The notes below the pieces were generated by a model. That model searched no databases, was not told the origin of the DNA, and was given only the letters and a program-made list of their open reading frames with translations. DNA of 64,000 nt. Source: Chryseobacterium sp. T16E-39 (GTDB taxonomy: Bacteria; Bacteroidota; Bacteroidia; Flavobacteriales; Weeksellaceae). Position numbers and translations under genes: made by a program. This document shows, piece after piece, positions 1 to 8,154 of the stretch. The stretch is taken from contig NZ_CP022282.1 of the NCBI RefSeq assembly GCF_002216065.1, positions 1,860,001 to 1,924,000 of the forward strand, in the 5' to 3' direction. Positions within the stretch are counted from its first letter, which is position 1. Each line of letters starts with the position of its first letter.

Positions 1-1
1 C

Positions 2-97
2 TATCCTACCTCACAAGACGGAGCAAAAGCTCTTCCGGGAAAATACAAAATAGGAATTACAATTAAAAAAACTGGCGAAAAACCTACCATGAGATAG
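2..97 (+). CDS. 3' end of an unidentified CDS, cut by the window edge
   Basis: A frame is open from the left edge and ends at TAG 95-97. It shows 31 codons ending KKTGEKPTMR, with normal-looking composition (YKIGITIKK before it). It overlaps the 3' end of ung tail to tail by 14 bases. The visible part is too short to name; the gene would extend left of the window. Confidence 0.5.
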   Translation, partial: YPTSQDGAKALPGKYKIGITIKKTGEKPTMR

Positions 98-725
98 GTT
101 TCTTTCCTTTCGAAATAAGATATTCATTAATTTTTGAAAACGGTTTGCTTCCAAAAAAACCTCTGTATACAGAAAACGGTGACGGATGCGCAGATTTCAA
201 AATAAAATGCTTAGCCGGATCAATGAGTTCGGCTTTTTTTTGCGCAAAAGCTCCCCATAAAACAAAAACCACATTTTCCTTTTTATCCGAAATTTCTTTG
301 ATAATAAAGTCAGTAAACTTCTCCCACCCCAGATCTTTATGAGAGTTTGGAGTATGAGCACGAACCGTCAGGGTTGCATTCAGGAGTAAAACCCCTTGTT
401 TTCCCCAGTCATCCAATTCTTTGGAAGTCCGTACTACACCAAGATCATCTTTCAGTTCAATAAATATATTTTTGAGTGATGGCGGCGCTGTTACCTGCTC
501 TGATACAGAAAAACAAAGTCCGTTTGCCTGGTGGTCATTATGATAAGGATCCTGACCAATAATCACCACTTCAATATCATCAAAAGGAGTAATTTCCAAT
601 GCTCTGAAAATTTGATTTTTGGGAGGAAACACCTTCGTCGTTGCATATTCTTGTTTTACCTTTTCCCAAAGATGGGTAAAATACTCAGTACTTTTTATGG
701 GGGCTAAAACTTCTGTCCAGGTCAT
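84..725 (-). CDS. ung: uracil-DNA glycosylase
   Basis: Family 1 uracil-DNA glycosylase, which removes uracil from DNA in base excision repair in the cytoplasm. The catalytic motif GQDPYHN is at residues 57-63 and the DNA-binding loop HPSPFS near residue 180 of a 213-residue product, the usual family length. I start at ATG 725 (MTWTEVLAPIKS), which aligns with the start of the conserved core in E. coli Ung (LTWHDVL). The frame stays open to an ATG at 770, but those 15 extra codons consist of an AT-rich repeat also found upstream of mutS2, so they are probably not native coding sequence. It converges with the partial gene at the window edge. Function is near certain; the start is likely. Confidence 0.95.
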   Translation of the reverse strand: MTWTEVLAPIKSTEYFTHLWEKVKQEYATTKVFPPKNQIFRALEITPFDDIEVVIIGQDPYHNDHQANGLCFSVSEQVTAPPSLKNIFIELKDDLGVVRTSKELDDWGKQGVLLLNATLTVRAHTPNSHKDLGWEKFTDFIIKEISDKKENVVFVLWGAFAQKKAELIDPAKHFILKSAHPSPFSVYRGFFGSKPFSKINEYLISKGKKPISW

Positions 726-739
726 AAATTCAATTTGAA

Positions 740-766
740 AATTTGAGAATGAATTAATTTGAAATT
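740..766 (-). repeat. AT-rich intergenic repeat, left copy
   Basis: About 25 bases match the reverse complement of 1454-1479 with two or three differences; the unit is built from CAAATT / TCTCAAATT words. The left copy forms the apparent 5' extension of the ung frame. With the right copy it makes an inverted pair around the GNAT gene at 909-1412. Confidence 0.6.
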
Positions 767-908
767 CCATTTTTGCGATGCTATATTATCCAGAACACAG
801 CCTGAAGGTCTGCGAACATAGTTCATAAGCGCAGTAAGAATCTAAGCAAATTTAATGATTAAAATAGAAACGTCAATTTCTTCTTCATCGAAATGACATA
901 ACAAACCA

Positions 909-1412
909 TTATTTCTTTAAGCTAAAAATAATGTTATCAGGGAAACCTTCATCTTCTTTACCTTCTTCCAAAATAAAATGATGTTTTAAAAGAAGTCCAA
1001 TAGAGTTCTCATTATGTTTATTAGTAATTGCCACAATTTCCTGCAAGTTTAGTTCATTAAAACCATAATTTAAAATGGCACCCAGTGTTTCAGACATAAT
1101 TCCCCTTCTATGGTAATCAGGTAATAATTCGTAGCCTACCTCTGCAACTTTTCTGTCCTCAGAGAAGTTCCATAAACAAATCGTTCCTATAATATTGGAT
1201 TGATCTTTTAAAGAAATCCCCAAATAAACGGTTTGATTATTTTTGGTTCTTTCTTTAATTGTTAGAATAAACTCCAGTGCATCATAATTCGTTTTTGGTG
1301 AATTACGCATAACATATCTATTGATGACTTCGTTACTTCGAATGCGAAGAATATCTTCTACATTACTTTCATCAATATTCTTTAATATTAGTCTTTCTGT
1401 TTCTAGTTTCAT
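909..1412 (-). CDS. GNAT N-acetyltransferase, RimJ/RimL type
   Basis: Acetyl-CoA-dependent N-acetyltransferase of the RimJ/RimL branch (Acetyltransf_3). The start LETERLILKNI is the typical first strand of this branch, and the acetyl-CoA-binding region follows the pattern YELLPDYHRRGIMSETL. I start at ATG 1412 (MKLETERLILK), giving 167 residues; the upstream ATG at 1439 adds nine residues that do not fit the family. The substrate cannot be told from sequence. It stands alone between ung and mutS2, bracketed by an inverted AT-rich repeat, so it could have moved as a unit, though its base composition resembles its surroundings. Confidence 0.85.
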   Translation of the reverse strand: MKLETERLILKNIDESNVEDILRIRSNEVINRYVMRNSPKTNYDALEFILTIKERTKNNQTVYLGISLKDQSNIIGTICLWNFSEDRKVAEVGYELLPDYHRRGIMSETLGAILNYGFNELNLQEIVAITNKHNENSIGLLLKHHFILEEGKEDEGFPDNIIFSLKK

Positions 1413-1453
1413 ATTCCAAATGTAATAAAACCTAGTCATTAGATATTTTCAAA

Positions 1454-1479
1454 TTCTCAAATTAATTCATTTTCAAATT
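1454..1479 (+). repeat. AT-rich intergenic repeat, right copy
   Basis: Inverted partner of the repeat at 740-766, sharing TCAAATTAATTCATT and flanking TCAAATT words. It lies just before the mutS2 promoter box. Confidence 0.6.
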
Positions 1480-1498
1480 AATATTCACAATTTCTCAC

Positions 1499-1506
1499 TA
1501 AATTTG
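1499..1506 (+). promoter_or_regulatory. TAnnTTTG promoter box of mutS2
   Basis: TAAATTTG matches the Bacteroidota -7 consensus exactly. It ends four bases before the only usable start codon (GTG 1511), so the transcript would be leaderless or nearly so. Confidence 0.5.
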
Positions 1507-1510
1507 CAAT

Positions 1511-3658
1511 GTGTATATAAATAAAGAAGATTTAGACGAATTAGAGTTTCCGCAATTGCTCGCGGAAATTTCTCCTTTTGCGTATTCTCCGAAAACGAGA
1601 GAAAAAATCCTTCACCTTCTTCCAATGGAAATTGAGGAAGCAGAACTTTCTTTGAAAAAGACTTCCGAATACTTGTCGAGTTTTGAGAGTTCAAATGCTA
1701 TTCCGTTTGATGAATACGAGGATATTGAGGCTGAGCTAAAATTAATGCTGATTGAAAATTATCGACTGGAGAACAGTGCTTTCATCAAAATAAAAACGCT
1801 TACAGAACAAATTGGAAAACTACAAAAGTTCTTCCCTACCATGCCGGAAACCTTTCCGAATTTAATGGAAGATGCTTCTGTTCTGGAATTTAAAAAAGAA
1901 ATCATCGATAAGGTTGATAAAGTATTCAACCGTTTTGGAGAAGTAAAAAGTGAAGCTTCCCCTATTTTGAAAACTTTACGAACTGAAATTCAACATGCTA
2001 AAAAAGCGATTCAGGAGAATTTTAACCGTGCATTATTCAATTATGGACAAAGTGACTTTCTTGATGATATCCGTGAAAGTATTATTGATGACCAAAGGGT
2101 TTTAGCTGTAAAATCGGCATATAAGAAAAGAGTTTCCGGAAGGGTTTTAGGCCTTTCTAAAACAGGATCTATTACCTACATCCAGCCGGATAGTGTGGTC
2201 AGTCATTATTTCAAACTTCGGGAAAATGAAGAGGAAGAAAAGAAAGAAATAGACAAAATCCTACGAAAGCTCACTGCAGAACTAGCAGAATTTCAACCCC
2301 AGCTTTGGAGGTATCAAAAGTATATTTTTGATCTGGACCTAACAAGAGCGAAAGCCAAGTTTTCAGAAATGATCAATGGTGTGTTACCTAAAATCAACCG
2401 CCATAAAACATTGAAATTAAGGGAGGCTTTTCATCCGTTGCTATGGTTACGGAATAAAGCCGAAAAAAAGACCATTCACTCACAGACCTTAAGTTTGACT
2501 GAGCACAACAGGATTATTTGTATTTCCGGACCTAATGCCGGAGGTAAATCGATTACCCTGAAGACGGTAGGATTACTTCAATTGATGATTCAAAGTGGAA
2601 TCCTTGTTCCTGTTCATCCAAAATCTGAAATGTTTTTCTTTGATAAGATCATGACAGATATTGGTGACAACCAATCGATTGAAAATCATCTATCTACCTA
2701 TTCATCAAGGTTAAAGAAAATGGGCGGAATTATTCGTGAAGCCGACGCCAACACGCTCCTATTGATCGATGAATTTGGAACCGGTTCTGATCCGGAATTA
2801 GGAGGAGCACTGGCCGAAAGTTTCCTTGAGTTTTTCTATGATAAAAAGAGTTTTGCAATTATCACCACGCATTACACCAATATTAAACTGGTTATAGAGC
2901 AGCTCCCTAATGCTGAAAATGCAGCGATGCTATTTAACGAGGAAACATTGGAACCAATGTACAAACTCGAAGTCGGACAGGCAGGAAGCTCATTTACTTT
3001 CGAAGTTGCAGAAAAAAATAAGATTCCACGATTTATCATTCATTCTGCTAAGAAAAAAGTAGAACATGATATTGTAAATCTGGATAAAACGATCGTAAAA
3101 CTTCAGCAGGAAAAATTTGAAGTGGAGAAACTTAAAACAGATCTTGCGGAAAGAAAAGAATCTGTTGAAGATAAGCGTGATAATCTGCAAAAACTAAATG
3201 AACAGCTTCAACAAAAACTTTTCAATTTTCAAAAACTATACGAAGATGAGCACCGTAAACTTCAGTTGGGGGGTAAGGTAGAAGCTTTCATTGAAAGTTA
3301 TGTAAAAGGCAGATCCCGAAAAGATGTAGTGAAAGATTTTGTCAAGATCCTTGAACAGGAGAAGTTCAGAAAATTGGGAGCTGATAAAGATGAAACAAAA
3401 CGTCTTCAAGTGGTAAAAAGGAAAATTACCCAACAGCTCAAAAAAGAAGATGTTATCGAAAAGATTGCCGAAACAAATGAAAAGATAGAAGAGAAGCGTA
3501 AAGTAGATCGTGCACTTTGGATGAAAATAGGACAGCGCGTGCGTATTCCCGGGAGTACAAGTGTAGGAACTATTGAGAAAATTTCCAGAAACAAAGTCAT
3601 TGTTAATTATGGAACTTTCAAGACGACCATTAATGCTGATGAGCTGGAAAGAATTTAG
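1511..3658 (+). CDS. mutS2: MutS2-type ATPase without a Smr domain
   Basis: MutS2 family protein, 715 residues. Family members bind branched DNA or stalled ribosomes. Walker A (GPNAGGKS) is at about residue 340, Walker B (LLLIDEFGTGSDP) at about 416-428 and the TTHYTN switch near 453; a long coiled coil follows (about 500-590) and the protein ends in a KOW-like segment (RVRIPGSTSVGTIEKI). Well-studied MutS2 proteins (about 780 residues) end in a Smr nuclease domain with an HGxG motif; none is present here. The start must be GTG 1511 because the frame has a stop at 1499 and the N-terminus (INKEDLDELEFPQLL) is family-like. It ends at a bidirectional terminator. Confidence 0.92.
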   Translation: MYINKEDLDELEFPQLLAEISPFAYSPKTREKILHLLPMEIEEAELSLKKTSEYLSSFESSNAIPFDEYEDIEAELKLMLIENYRLENSAFIKIKTLTEQIGKLQKFFPTMPETFPNLMEDASVLEFKKEIIDKVDKVFNRFGEVKSEASPILKTLRTEIQHAKKAIQENFNRALFNYGQSDFLDDIRESIIDDQRVLAVKSAYKKRVSGRVLGLSKTGSITYIQPDSVVSHYFKLRENEEEEKKEIDKILRKLTAELAEFQPQLWRYQKYIFDLDLTRAKAKFSEMINGVLPKINRHKTLKLREAFHPLLWLRNKAEKKTIHSQTLSLTEHNRIICISGPNAGGKSITLKTVGLLQLMIQSGILVPVHPKSEMFFFDKIMTDIGDNQSIENHLSTYSSRLKKMGGIIREADANTLLLIDEFGTGSDPELGGALAESFLEFFYDKKSFAIITTHYTNIKLVIEQLPNAENAAMLFNEETLEPMYKLEVGQAGSSFTFEVAEKNKIPRFIIHSAKKKVEHDIVNLDKTIVKLQQEKFEVEKLKTDLAERKESVEDKRDNLQKLNEQLQQKLFNFQKLYEDEHRKLQLGGKVEAFIESYVKGRSRKDVVKDFVKILEQEKFRKLGADKDETKRLQVVKRKITQQLKKEDVIEKIAETNEKIEEKRKVDRALWMKIGQRVRIPGSTSVGTIEKISRNKVIVNYGTFKTTINADELERI

Positions 3659-3674
3659 ATATAAAATTATAATT

Positions 3675-3706
3675 AAAAAAAGCGCTGAACAATCAGCGCT
3701 TTTTTT
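3675..3706. terminator. bidirectional terminator (mutS2 / T9SS protein)
   Basis: Stem AGCGCTGA / TCAGCGCT (3681-3688 with 3693-3700), loop ACAA, an A run before and a T run after. It serves both convergent genes. Confidence 0.9.
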
Positions 3707-4814
3707 ATTTCTTAATAAATTTCAACCTCCTCGGATTTTCTTTGTCCTTCAGTTGAATAAAATAAACACCCTTAGCAAGATGATGGACATTAACTTTATG
3801 ATCTTCTATTTTTCCCATCTCAATTTTTTGTCCTACCATATTATAAATTTCATAATCCGGATGAGAAGAAATCCCATTAATGTATAAAATATCTGAAACC
3901 GGATTTGGGTATATATTGATTTCTTTGTTTTTGTGATTTTCTGTAACTGATAATGTTCCACTTGTTAAAAGAGCTACCCCATAATCCTCAACTTCTCCAT
4001 ACACAAATGTTCCACAGGCAGAATTCGCCAGAGCCTGCGTCATCATCACCCGCATAGTAACACCACAAGTTCCCGCTGTCTGAAAGGCTGTAGGAGGAAT
4101 GGAAAATGTAGCAGTAGGAGAAGCACTTGTATTTGAACCAGAAAGCATAATTTTTTCCGTAGCTTCAAAAATCCCATTTCCATTGAGGTCAATCCAGACA
4201 CTTATTGATGCAGCAGAAGGGCTCCCATTCCAGGTTTTGGTCACCGAAATCATATTTCCTGTGCTTCCAACCAATAAATTTACTTTTCTTGAAGGGTCAT
4301 TTCTGTAATCCGTATAATTAGATGCTCCGGAATTGCTTACCATAGGTAAAAAGCTTCCATTTCCGGGACTTACCATAACATTAGAAATATGCATCATTCC
4401 GGAATCTGTAGAGGCAGATAGACAATAATTAAGGGTAGAAATAAAAATGATGGATTCGGACCACGTTCCAACTGTACCAGAGCATATTTTAGCAACCTGA
4501 ACCTCATATTGAGAACAAGGCGTTAGCCCGGTTAGGGTAAACGATGCCAGGTTAGAAATTGTAACCGTAGCCCATGGGGATACAACTCCCGCCACTGGCC
4601 GAAATCTTACCAGGTAATCTGGTGTAGCAGGATCAAAAGTCCATGTAACAACAGCAGAAGTAGCAGTAATGCTTGAAACCTGAACACTGGAAGGTGCATT
4701 GGTATCACAAAATAAAAAAGAAGAAAAAGAAGAAGAAATTTTATCTGGATTTTTACCATTAAAAGAGGAAATTCCTATTAAGAATAGAAATACATAGAGT
4801 AGATTTTTTGTCAT
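3705..4814 (-). CDS. secreted T9SS surface protein (FN3, GEVEDY domain, sorting domain)
   Basis: A 369-residue secreted protein. It has an N-terminal signal peptide (KNLLYVFLFLIGISSF), a fibronectin type III domain at about residues 40-125 (APSSVQVSSITATSAVVTW), a GEVEDY-type domain at about 130-285 ending GEVEDYGV, and a type A T9SS sorting domain from about 300 (INIYPNPVSDILYI ... GVYFIQL ... FIKK). Family knowledge: the tail directs export across the outer membrane and is removed at the cell surface. No catalytic domain is evident; an adhesin-like or structural role is only a guess. It is monocistronic and ends at the shared terminator. Confidence 0.88.
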   Translation of the reverse strand: MTKNLLYVFLFLIGISSFNGKNPDKISSSFSSFLFCDTNAPSSVQVSSITATSAVVTWTFDPATPDYLVRFRPVAGVVSPWATVTISNLASFTLTGLTPCSQYEVQVAKICSGTVGTWSESIIFISTLNYCLSASTDSGMMHISNVMVSPGNGSFLPMVSNSGASNYTDYRNDPSRKVNLLVGSTGNMISVTKTWNGSPSAASISVWIDLNGNGIFEATEKIMLSGSNTSASPTATFSIPPTAFQTAGTCGVTMRVMMTQALANSACGTFVYGEVEDYGVALLTSGTLSVTENHKNKEINIYPNPVSDILYINGISSHPDYEIYNMVGQKIEMGKIEDHKVNVHHLAKGVYFIQLKDKENPRRLKFIKK

Positions 4815-5054
4815 GTTTTACTAGTTTTTAATATTTTAATGAAAATTATACTAATATATTGAAATATCACTTACAATATATCTTACAGTATGTTCAAAAT
4901 TTTAATTAATTTCAATTTCTCCTTTCATGAAATCATGAAACTATTGTGATCTCCTGATTGATTATCCATCGATATATGCCTACCTCTTAGATTCATTGAA
5001 TGAATATTATAGATTTGAAACTATATAATTATATCCAGTGAAACATTTAATTTA

Positions 5055-5062
5055 TATATTTG
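5055..5062 (+). promoter_or_regulatory. TAnnTTTG promoter box
   Basis: TATATTTG precedes the gene at 5081. The TTG at its end would give a longer frame but lies inside the box, which argues for the ATG start downstream. Confidence 0.5.
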
Positions 5063-5080
5063 AAGCATCAAAAATTTTTC

Positions 5081-5881
5081 ATGATGATTTCGGTAAACAA
5101 AGCGTTCTATTTATCTGCCATTAGTCTATTTTCATTAGCTTTTGTAAAAGGTCAGCAAAAAATTCCTTTTGGAGTCGTAAAAGCCGAAGAAGGGTATGCT
5201 AATGTTCGCGTTCCAAAGGATAATTATAGAAAAATTGTAGATAAGATAAGGATGCGTAAAGGTGATGTCTTTCTTTATGTAAAACCAGCTCCCGGAGAAA
5301 CAGAATGGTTATGGATCAAATATCCTGAAAAGCAGGATACCGAAAAACCATTCGTGAGGTATGAAAATCTTGATAAAGAAGGGATGGTAAACAAAGAGCG
5401 TGTAGCCTTTATTGATCAATTACCGCAATATACTCCTTCAAAATCTAAAAACGGAAGATCTCTTATTTTCACCGATAACAACAATCCTAAAATTCCTACT
5501 GCTCAAAGGAGTAAAGTGATCATCGATGTATATCCTTCGAACGCAAGTTACCGTAAGATGGAAAAAGATGCAGATGGAACTATTCTGACTATTGATAAAA
5601 TAAAACCTTGGGGAATCAGTAAAGAGCTTCCTGAAGGAATGACTGAAATCAAGTCTATCCGTGTCCAGCAGATTGGAAGAGGGTCCGTTTTTGTAAGAGA
5701 AGCTATTAAAAATATGTTCCAGCCTACGATGGACTTTAACAATATCACTGTAGCTGCTATCGACAACGATAACATCTTCGTTTACATGATCAATGGATCA
5801 GGGGAAAACAGATATACAACACTTTGGACAATCAGACAAGGAAAGGTTGCCCACCAGATTATTTATAAAAGTCCGGAATAA
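5081..5881 (+). CDS. secreted protein of unknown function
   Basis: I do not recognise this family. The product is about 266 residues with an N-terminal signal peptide (VNKAFYLSAISLFSLAFVKG, then QQK) and no later membrane segment, so it should be periplasmic or exported. The body is rich in charged residues and beta-forming stretches, with no Cys and no obvious catalytic motif. The frame extends to TTG 5060, but that codon lies in the promoter box; ATG 5081 or 5084 begins directly before the signal peptide. The gene is monocistronic; the next transcript starts with the cobalamin riboswitch. Confidence 0.75.
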   Translation: MMISVNKAFYLSAISLFSLAFVKGQQKIPFGVVKAEEGYANVRVPKDNYRKIVDKIRMRKGDVFLYVKPAPGETEWLWIKYPEKQDTEKPFVRYENLDKEGMVNKERVAFIDQLPQYTPSKSKNGRSLIFTDNNNPKIPTAQRSKVIIDVYPSNASYRKMEKDADGTILTIDKIKPWGISKELPEGMTEIKSIRVQQIGRGSVFVREAIKNMFQPTMDFNNITVAAIDNDNIFVYMINGSGENRYTTLWTIRQGKVAHQIIYKSPE

Positions 5882-5906
5882 TTCACATATTTCTCTGTAT
5901 TATTCT

Positions 5907-5914
5907 TATTTTTG
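5907..5914 (+). promoter_or_regulatory. promoter box of the cobalamin riboswitch transcript
   Basis: TATTTTTG matches TAnnTTTG and lies about 35 bases before the conserved riboswitch core, so the RNA would begin near 5920. Confidence 0.5.
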
Positions 5915-5929
5915 CCCCTGAAAAAGTTT

Positions 5930-6099
5930 TATCGCTTATTCATCACAGGAATCGGTTCTGCTTAACCGCAGATTAATAGGGAATCGTGTGAAAATCACGA
6001 ACTGTCGCGCAACTGTAAGTAACTAAAGTCTTTGTAAAAAATCCACTGTGCTATGGCATGGGAAGGAAATAAAGATGTTACAAGTCAGGAGACCTGCCT
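5930..6099 (+). ncRNA. cobalamin riboswitch
   Basis: Matches the Rfam Cobalamin consensus element by element: GGTTCTG near 5954, TTAATAGGGAATC with GTGAAAATC, CTGTCGCGCAACTGTAAG (the B12 box core), CCACTG, GGGAAGG, and the closing AAGTCAGGAGACCTGCC ending at 6098. In the family it binds adenosyl- or methylcobalamin and lowers expression, usually of B12 transport or synthesis genes. Here the next gene on the strand is an acyl-CoA thioesterase 130 bases on, with no TonB receptor. Confidence 0.95.
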
Positions 6100-6155
6100 T
6101 TTTCTATAAACAAAAAACTTTCGCGACTTGAAGTTTATTGATCTGATGGATTTTT

Positions 6156-6174
6156 CAGGAATATGACATTCCTG
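6156..6174 (+). terminator. hairpin in the riboswitch expression platform
   Basis: Stem CAGGAAT / ATTCCTG with loop ATGAC, followed by a loose T-rich run. It could be the riboswitch-controlled terminator, though the T run is weak. Confidence 0.35.
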
Positions 6175-6228
6175 TATTATTCTGTTTGTTTCAATATATT
6201 TCATTTCGCTTTAATTTAATAATGAAAT

Positions 6229-6612
6229 ATGACTACAGAAGAAAGAATTCAAGCATCCGAAACCCGAATCTTTAAAGCGGTTTTCCCTAACACGACCAAT
6301 CATTACGATACCCTTTTTGGAGGAACAGCGATGCAATTGATGGATGAAGTGGCATTTATTACCGCGACTCGATTTGCAAGAAAAAGAGTGGTAACGGTAA
6401 GCAGCGACAAAATTGACTTTAAAAAACCTATTCCTGCAGGAACGATTGTGGAACTGATCGGTACTGTTTCTCACGTTGGAACGACCAGTATGAAAGTAAA
6501 TGTAGAGATCTACACCGAACAAATGTATTCTTATGAAAGAGAAAGAGCCATTGTCGGGGATTTCACATTCGTAGCAATTGACGAGTTTAAAAAACCAGTT
6601 CAAATACTATAA
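6229..6612 (+). CDS. acyl-CoA thioesterase, hotdog fold (YciA/BFIT type)
   Basis: Cytoplasmic acyl-CoA thioesterase that hydrolyses acyl-CoA to free acid and CoA. The 127-residue single hotdog domain carries the family motif NHYDTLFGGTAMQLMDE, with N24 and D39 as the expected active-site residues, followed by VVTVSSDKIDFKKPI. The gene is preceded by a cobalamin riboswitch and followed by a strong terminator, so it may be B12-controlled. That is unusual; a link through propionyl- or methylmalonyl-CoA metabolism is possible but is my inference. A weak box (TATATTTC near 6195) could also give it its own promoter. Confidence 0.9.
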   Translation: MTTEERIQASETRIFKAVFPNTTNHYDTLFGGTAMQLMDEVAFITATRFARKRVVTVSSDKIDFKKPIPAGTIVELIGTVSHVGTTSMKVNVEIYTEQMYSYERERAIVGDFTFVAIDEFKKPVQIL

Positions 6613-6621
6613 TTAGAGAAG

Positions 6622-6648
6622 AAACGCAAGTCAGATTGACTTGCGTTT
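6622..6648. terminator. intrinsic terminator
   Basis: Perfect 12-bp stem AAACGCAAGTCA / TGACTTGCGTTT with loop GAT and a T-rich tail, between convergent genes. Confidence 0.9.
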
Positions 6649-6651
6649 TCT

Positions 6652-7242
6652 TTATTTTAAAACTTTTTCTGTTTCAAGACTTTTGCTCAGTAGAAATTGG
6701 AAAGCCTCTCCCATTTCGTCAGAGGCCCTGCTAATTGCATTTTCCAGCATATTTCTGATTTGCCCTTCAGTAACACTTGCTTCTGTCCAGCTTTTTCCTG
6801 AAGTGTGGGAATTAAGGATAAACGGCATAATCCTGTCTATGGCACAGGCGAAAATAGCATCAGGGGTCTGCTCTTCTTCAAACTCAAGCCAAAGGTTAAA
6901 AAATTCCGAACGTAAAGGCTCATCAAGGATCCCAAAAATATTTTGAGCAGACAATTTCTCTCTTTCAAACTTACCCACCATTGCTTTTTCATCAAACAGA
7001 AATGTATCTCCAGCTTCGATTTCTACCAAATCATGAATAGAAAGCATTCTTATTACTCTTAATAAATCTATATCCGTCCTGTTTTTAGCATATGGAAAAA
7101 GCACCTGTGCTAAAATAATGATCTGCCAGGAATGTTCAGCCGTATTTTCTCTTCGTGAATCATCCGCATTGTAATTTCTTCTCTGTACATTTTTTAACGC
7201 ATCTACAGCTAAGATAAAATCGATTTCCTTTTGTATTTTCAT
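6652..7242 (-). CDS. HD domain phosphohydrolase (HD_3, YfbR-like)
   Basis: Metal-dependent phosphohydrolase of the HD superfamily, 196 residues, cytoplasmic. The metal ligands are visible as H37 (ENTAEHSW) and H70-D71 (MLSIHDLVEIEAGD); a later DRIMPF segment supplies another Asp. Relatives of the YfbR group are 5'-deoxynucleotidases, but substrate is not certain here. It starts four bases after the upstream gene at 7247, so the two form a minus-strand operon that ends at the terminator at 6622-6648. Confidence 0.85.
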   Translation of the reverse strand: MKIQKEIDFILAVDALKNVQRRNYNADDSRRENTAEHSWQIIILAQVLFPYAKNRTDIDLLRVIRMLSIHDLVEIEAGDTFLFDEKAMVGKFEREKLSAQNIFGILDEPLRSEFFNLWLEFEEEQTPDAIFACAIDRIMPFILNSHTSGKSWTEASVTEGQIRNMLENAISRASDEMGEAFQFLLSKSLETEKVLK

Positions 7243-7246
7243 TGTA

Positions 7247-7936
7247 TTATTCTTTATAATATTCTTTGATTGGGTATTTCTTTGTTTTTATGATCCATTT
7301 ATTTTTAATTTTTTCACGCCTTGTTACTTTTACAAAATCACCACCTCCCATGGCATCTTCTTCCAATTCAAATACCTTATCCAGTCCCTTTTTCGGAATT
7401 ATCCGGTATTCTGTGGTGATATGCCAGCAACAGCCGGATTTAGAAAATGTGATAATCCTTTTCCTTTTGGAATCGGTCTGGAACATTCCTAAGTTCTCAA
7501 AAGCAAGACTGGTTAATTCATCACTTATAACGAACTGTTTCTTTGTAGAATTATAAACATATACATCATAAGATGGTCCGCCATAGCTGCTTTCATTTCC
7601 ATTTCGTACTGCAATATCTTCAGAACCATCAAAATTAAAGTCATTAAAAATCAACGGACTTTGCTCATTATACAATTGAATAACATTGACGCTTGGCTGC
7701 TGGTCTTTGTTTAAATAAAAATAAAGATCGTCTGAATTCAGAGTCTGTACCACTCGGGAGGTTTTCTTATCTCTTAATTCTACAGTCCCATTTCCACTGC
7801 ATTTTTCACCATCACAATCTGCCACTGTAATAGCAGCATCATATTGGTTCGATCCTGATTTGAGTTCAAAATGATTTTGTCCAAAGGAGAAAGAACTATA
7901 AAAAATAAAAATGATCAATGTTTTGTATCTATCCAA
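7247..7936 (-). CDS. secreted XAC2610-like protein
   Basis: A 229-residue exported protein with a short signal peptide (LIIFIFYSSFSFGQ). Its middle carries an FG-GAP/calcium-loop-like segment, FNDFNFDGSEDIAVRNG, followed by SYGGPSYDVYVYN, the pattern seen in proteins annotated as XAC2610-related. Biological role unknown; members are often periplasmic. One CC pair (SGCCWH) and an earlier pair of Cys could form disulfides. First gene of an operon with the HD phosphohydrolase. Confidence 0.65.
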   Translation of the reverse strand: MDRYKTLIIFIFYSSFSFGQNHFELKSGSNQYDAAITVADCDGEKCSGNGTVELRDKKTSRVVQTLNSDDLYFYLNKDQQPSVNVIQLYNEQSPLIFNDFNFDGSEDIAVRNGNESSYGGPSYDVYVYNSTKKQFVISDELTSLAFENLGMFQTDSKRKRIITFSKSGCCWHITTEYRIIPKKGLDKVFELEEDAMGGGDFVKVTRREKIKNKWIIKTKKYPIKEYYKE

Positions 7937-8122
7937 AATATACTTTTTTATTCATTGAAATATCCTTGAAATTTCATAACAAAAATAAGAATAGCAATTA
8001 AAATTGTAATCATTAGCCTTCATTTTAACTGAATTTGATTTAGAGCAAAAAACTGACTTAAATTTATGTAACTGAAAATCAACATATTAAATAATTTTAA
8101 ATAAAAATTCCACTACTTTGTA

Positions 8123-8154
8123 TTGCATAATACCATTTTAATTACATATCTTTG
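8123..8154 (+). promoter_or_regulatory. promoter of padR-pspC
   Basis: TTG at 8123-8125, 21 bases, then TATCTTTG at 8147-8154: a full Bacteroidota-type promoter, about 75 bases before the PadR start. Confidence 0.6.

Noticed and set aside
726..770. Extra 15 N-terminal codons of ung
   Set aside because: They consist of the AT-rich repeat shared with 1454-1479, and the conserved Ung core begins at ATG 725.
810..834. Nested palindrome CTGCG...CGCAG around GAAC-ATA-GTTC
   Set aside because: Could be a REP-like unit, but I see only one copy in the window and the stem is short.
6211..6603. 130-codon frame opposite the thioesterase gene
   Set aside because: Antisense shadow of a clear hotdog gene; its composition (Cys, His, Arg, Ser rich) is that of a reverse frame.
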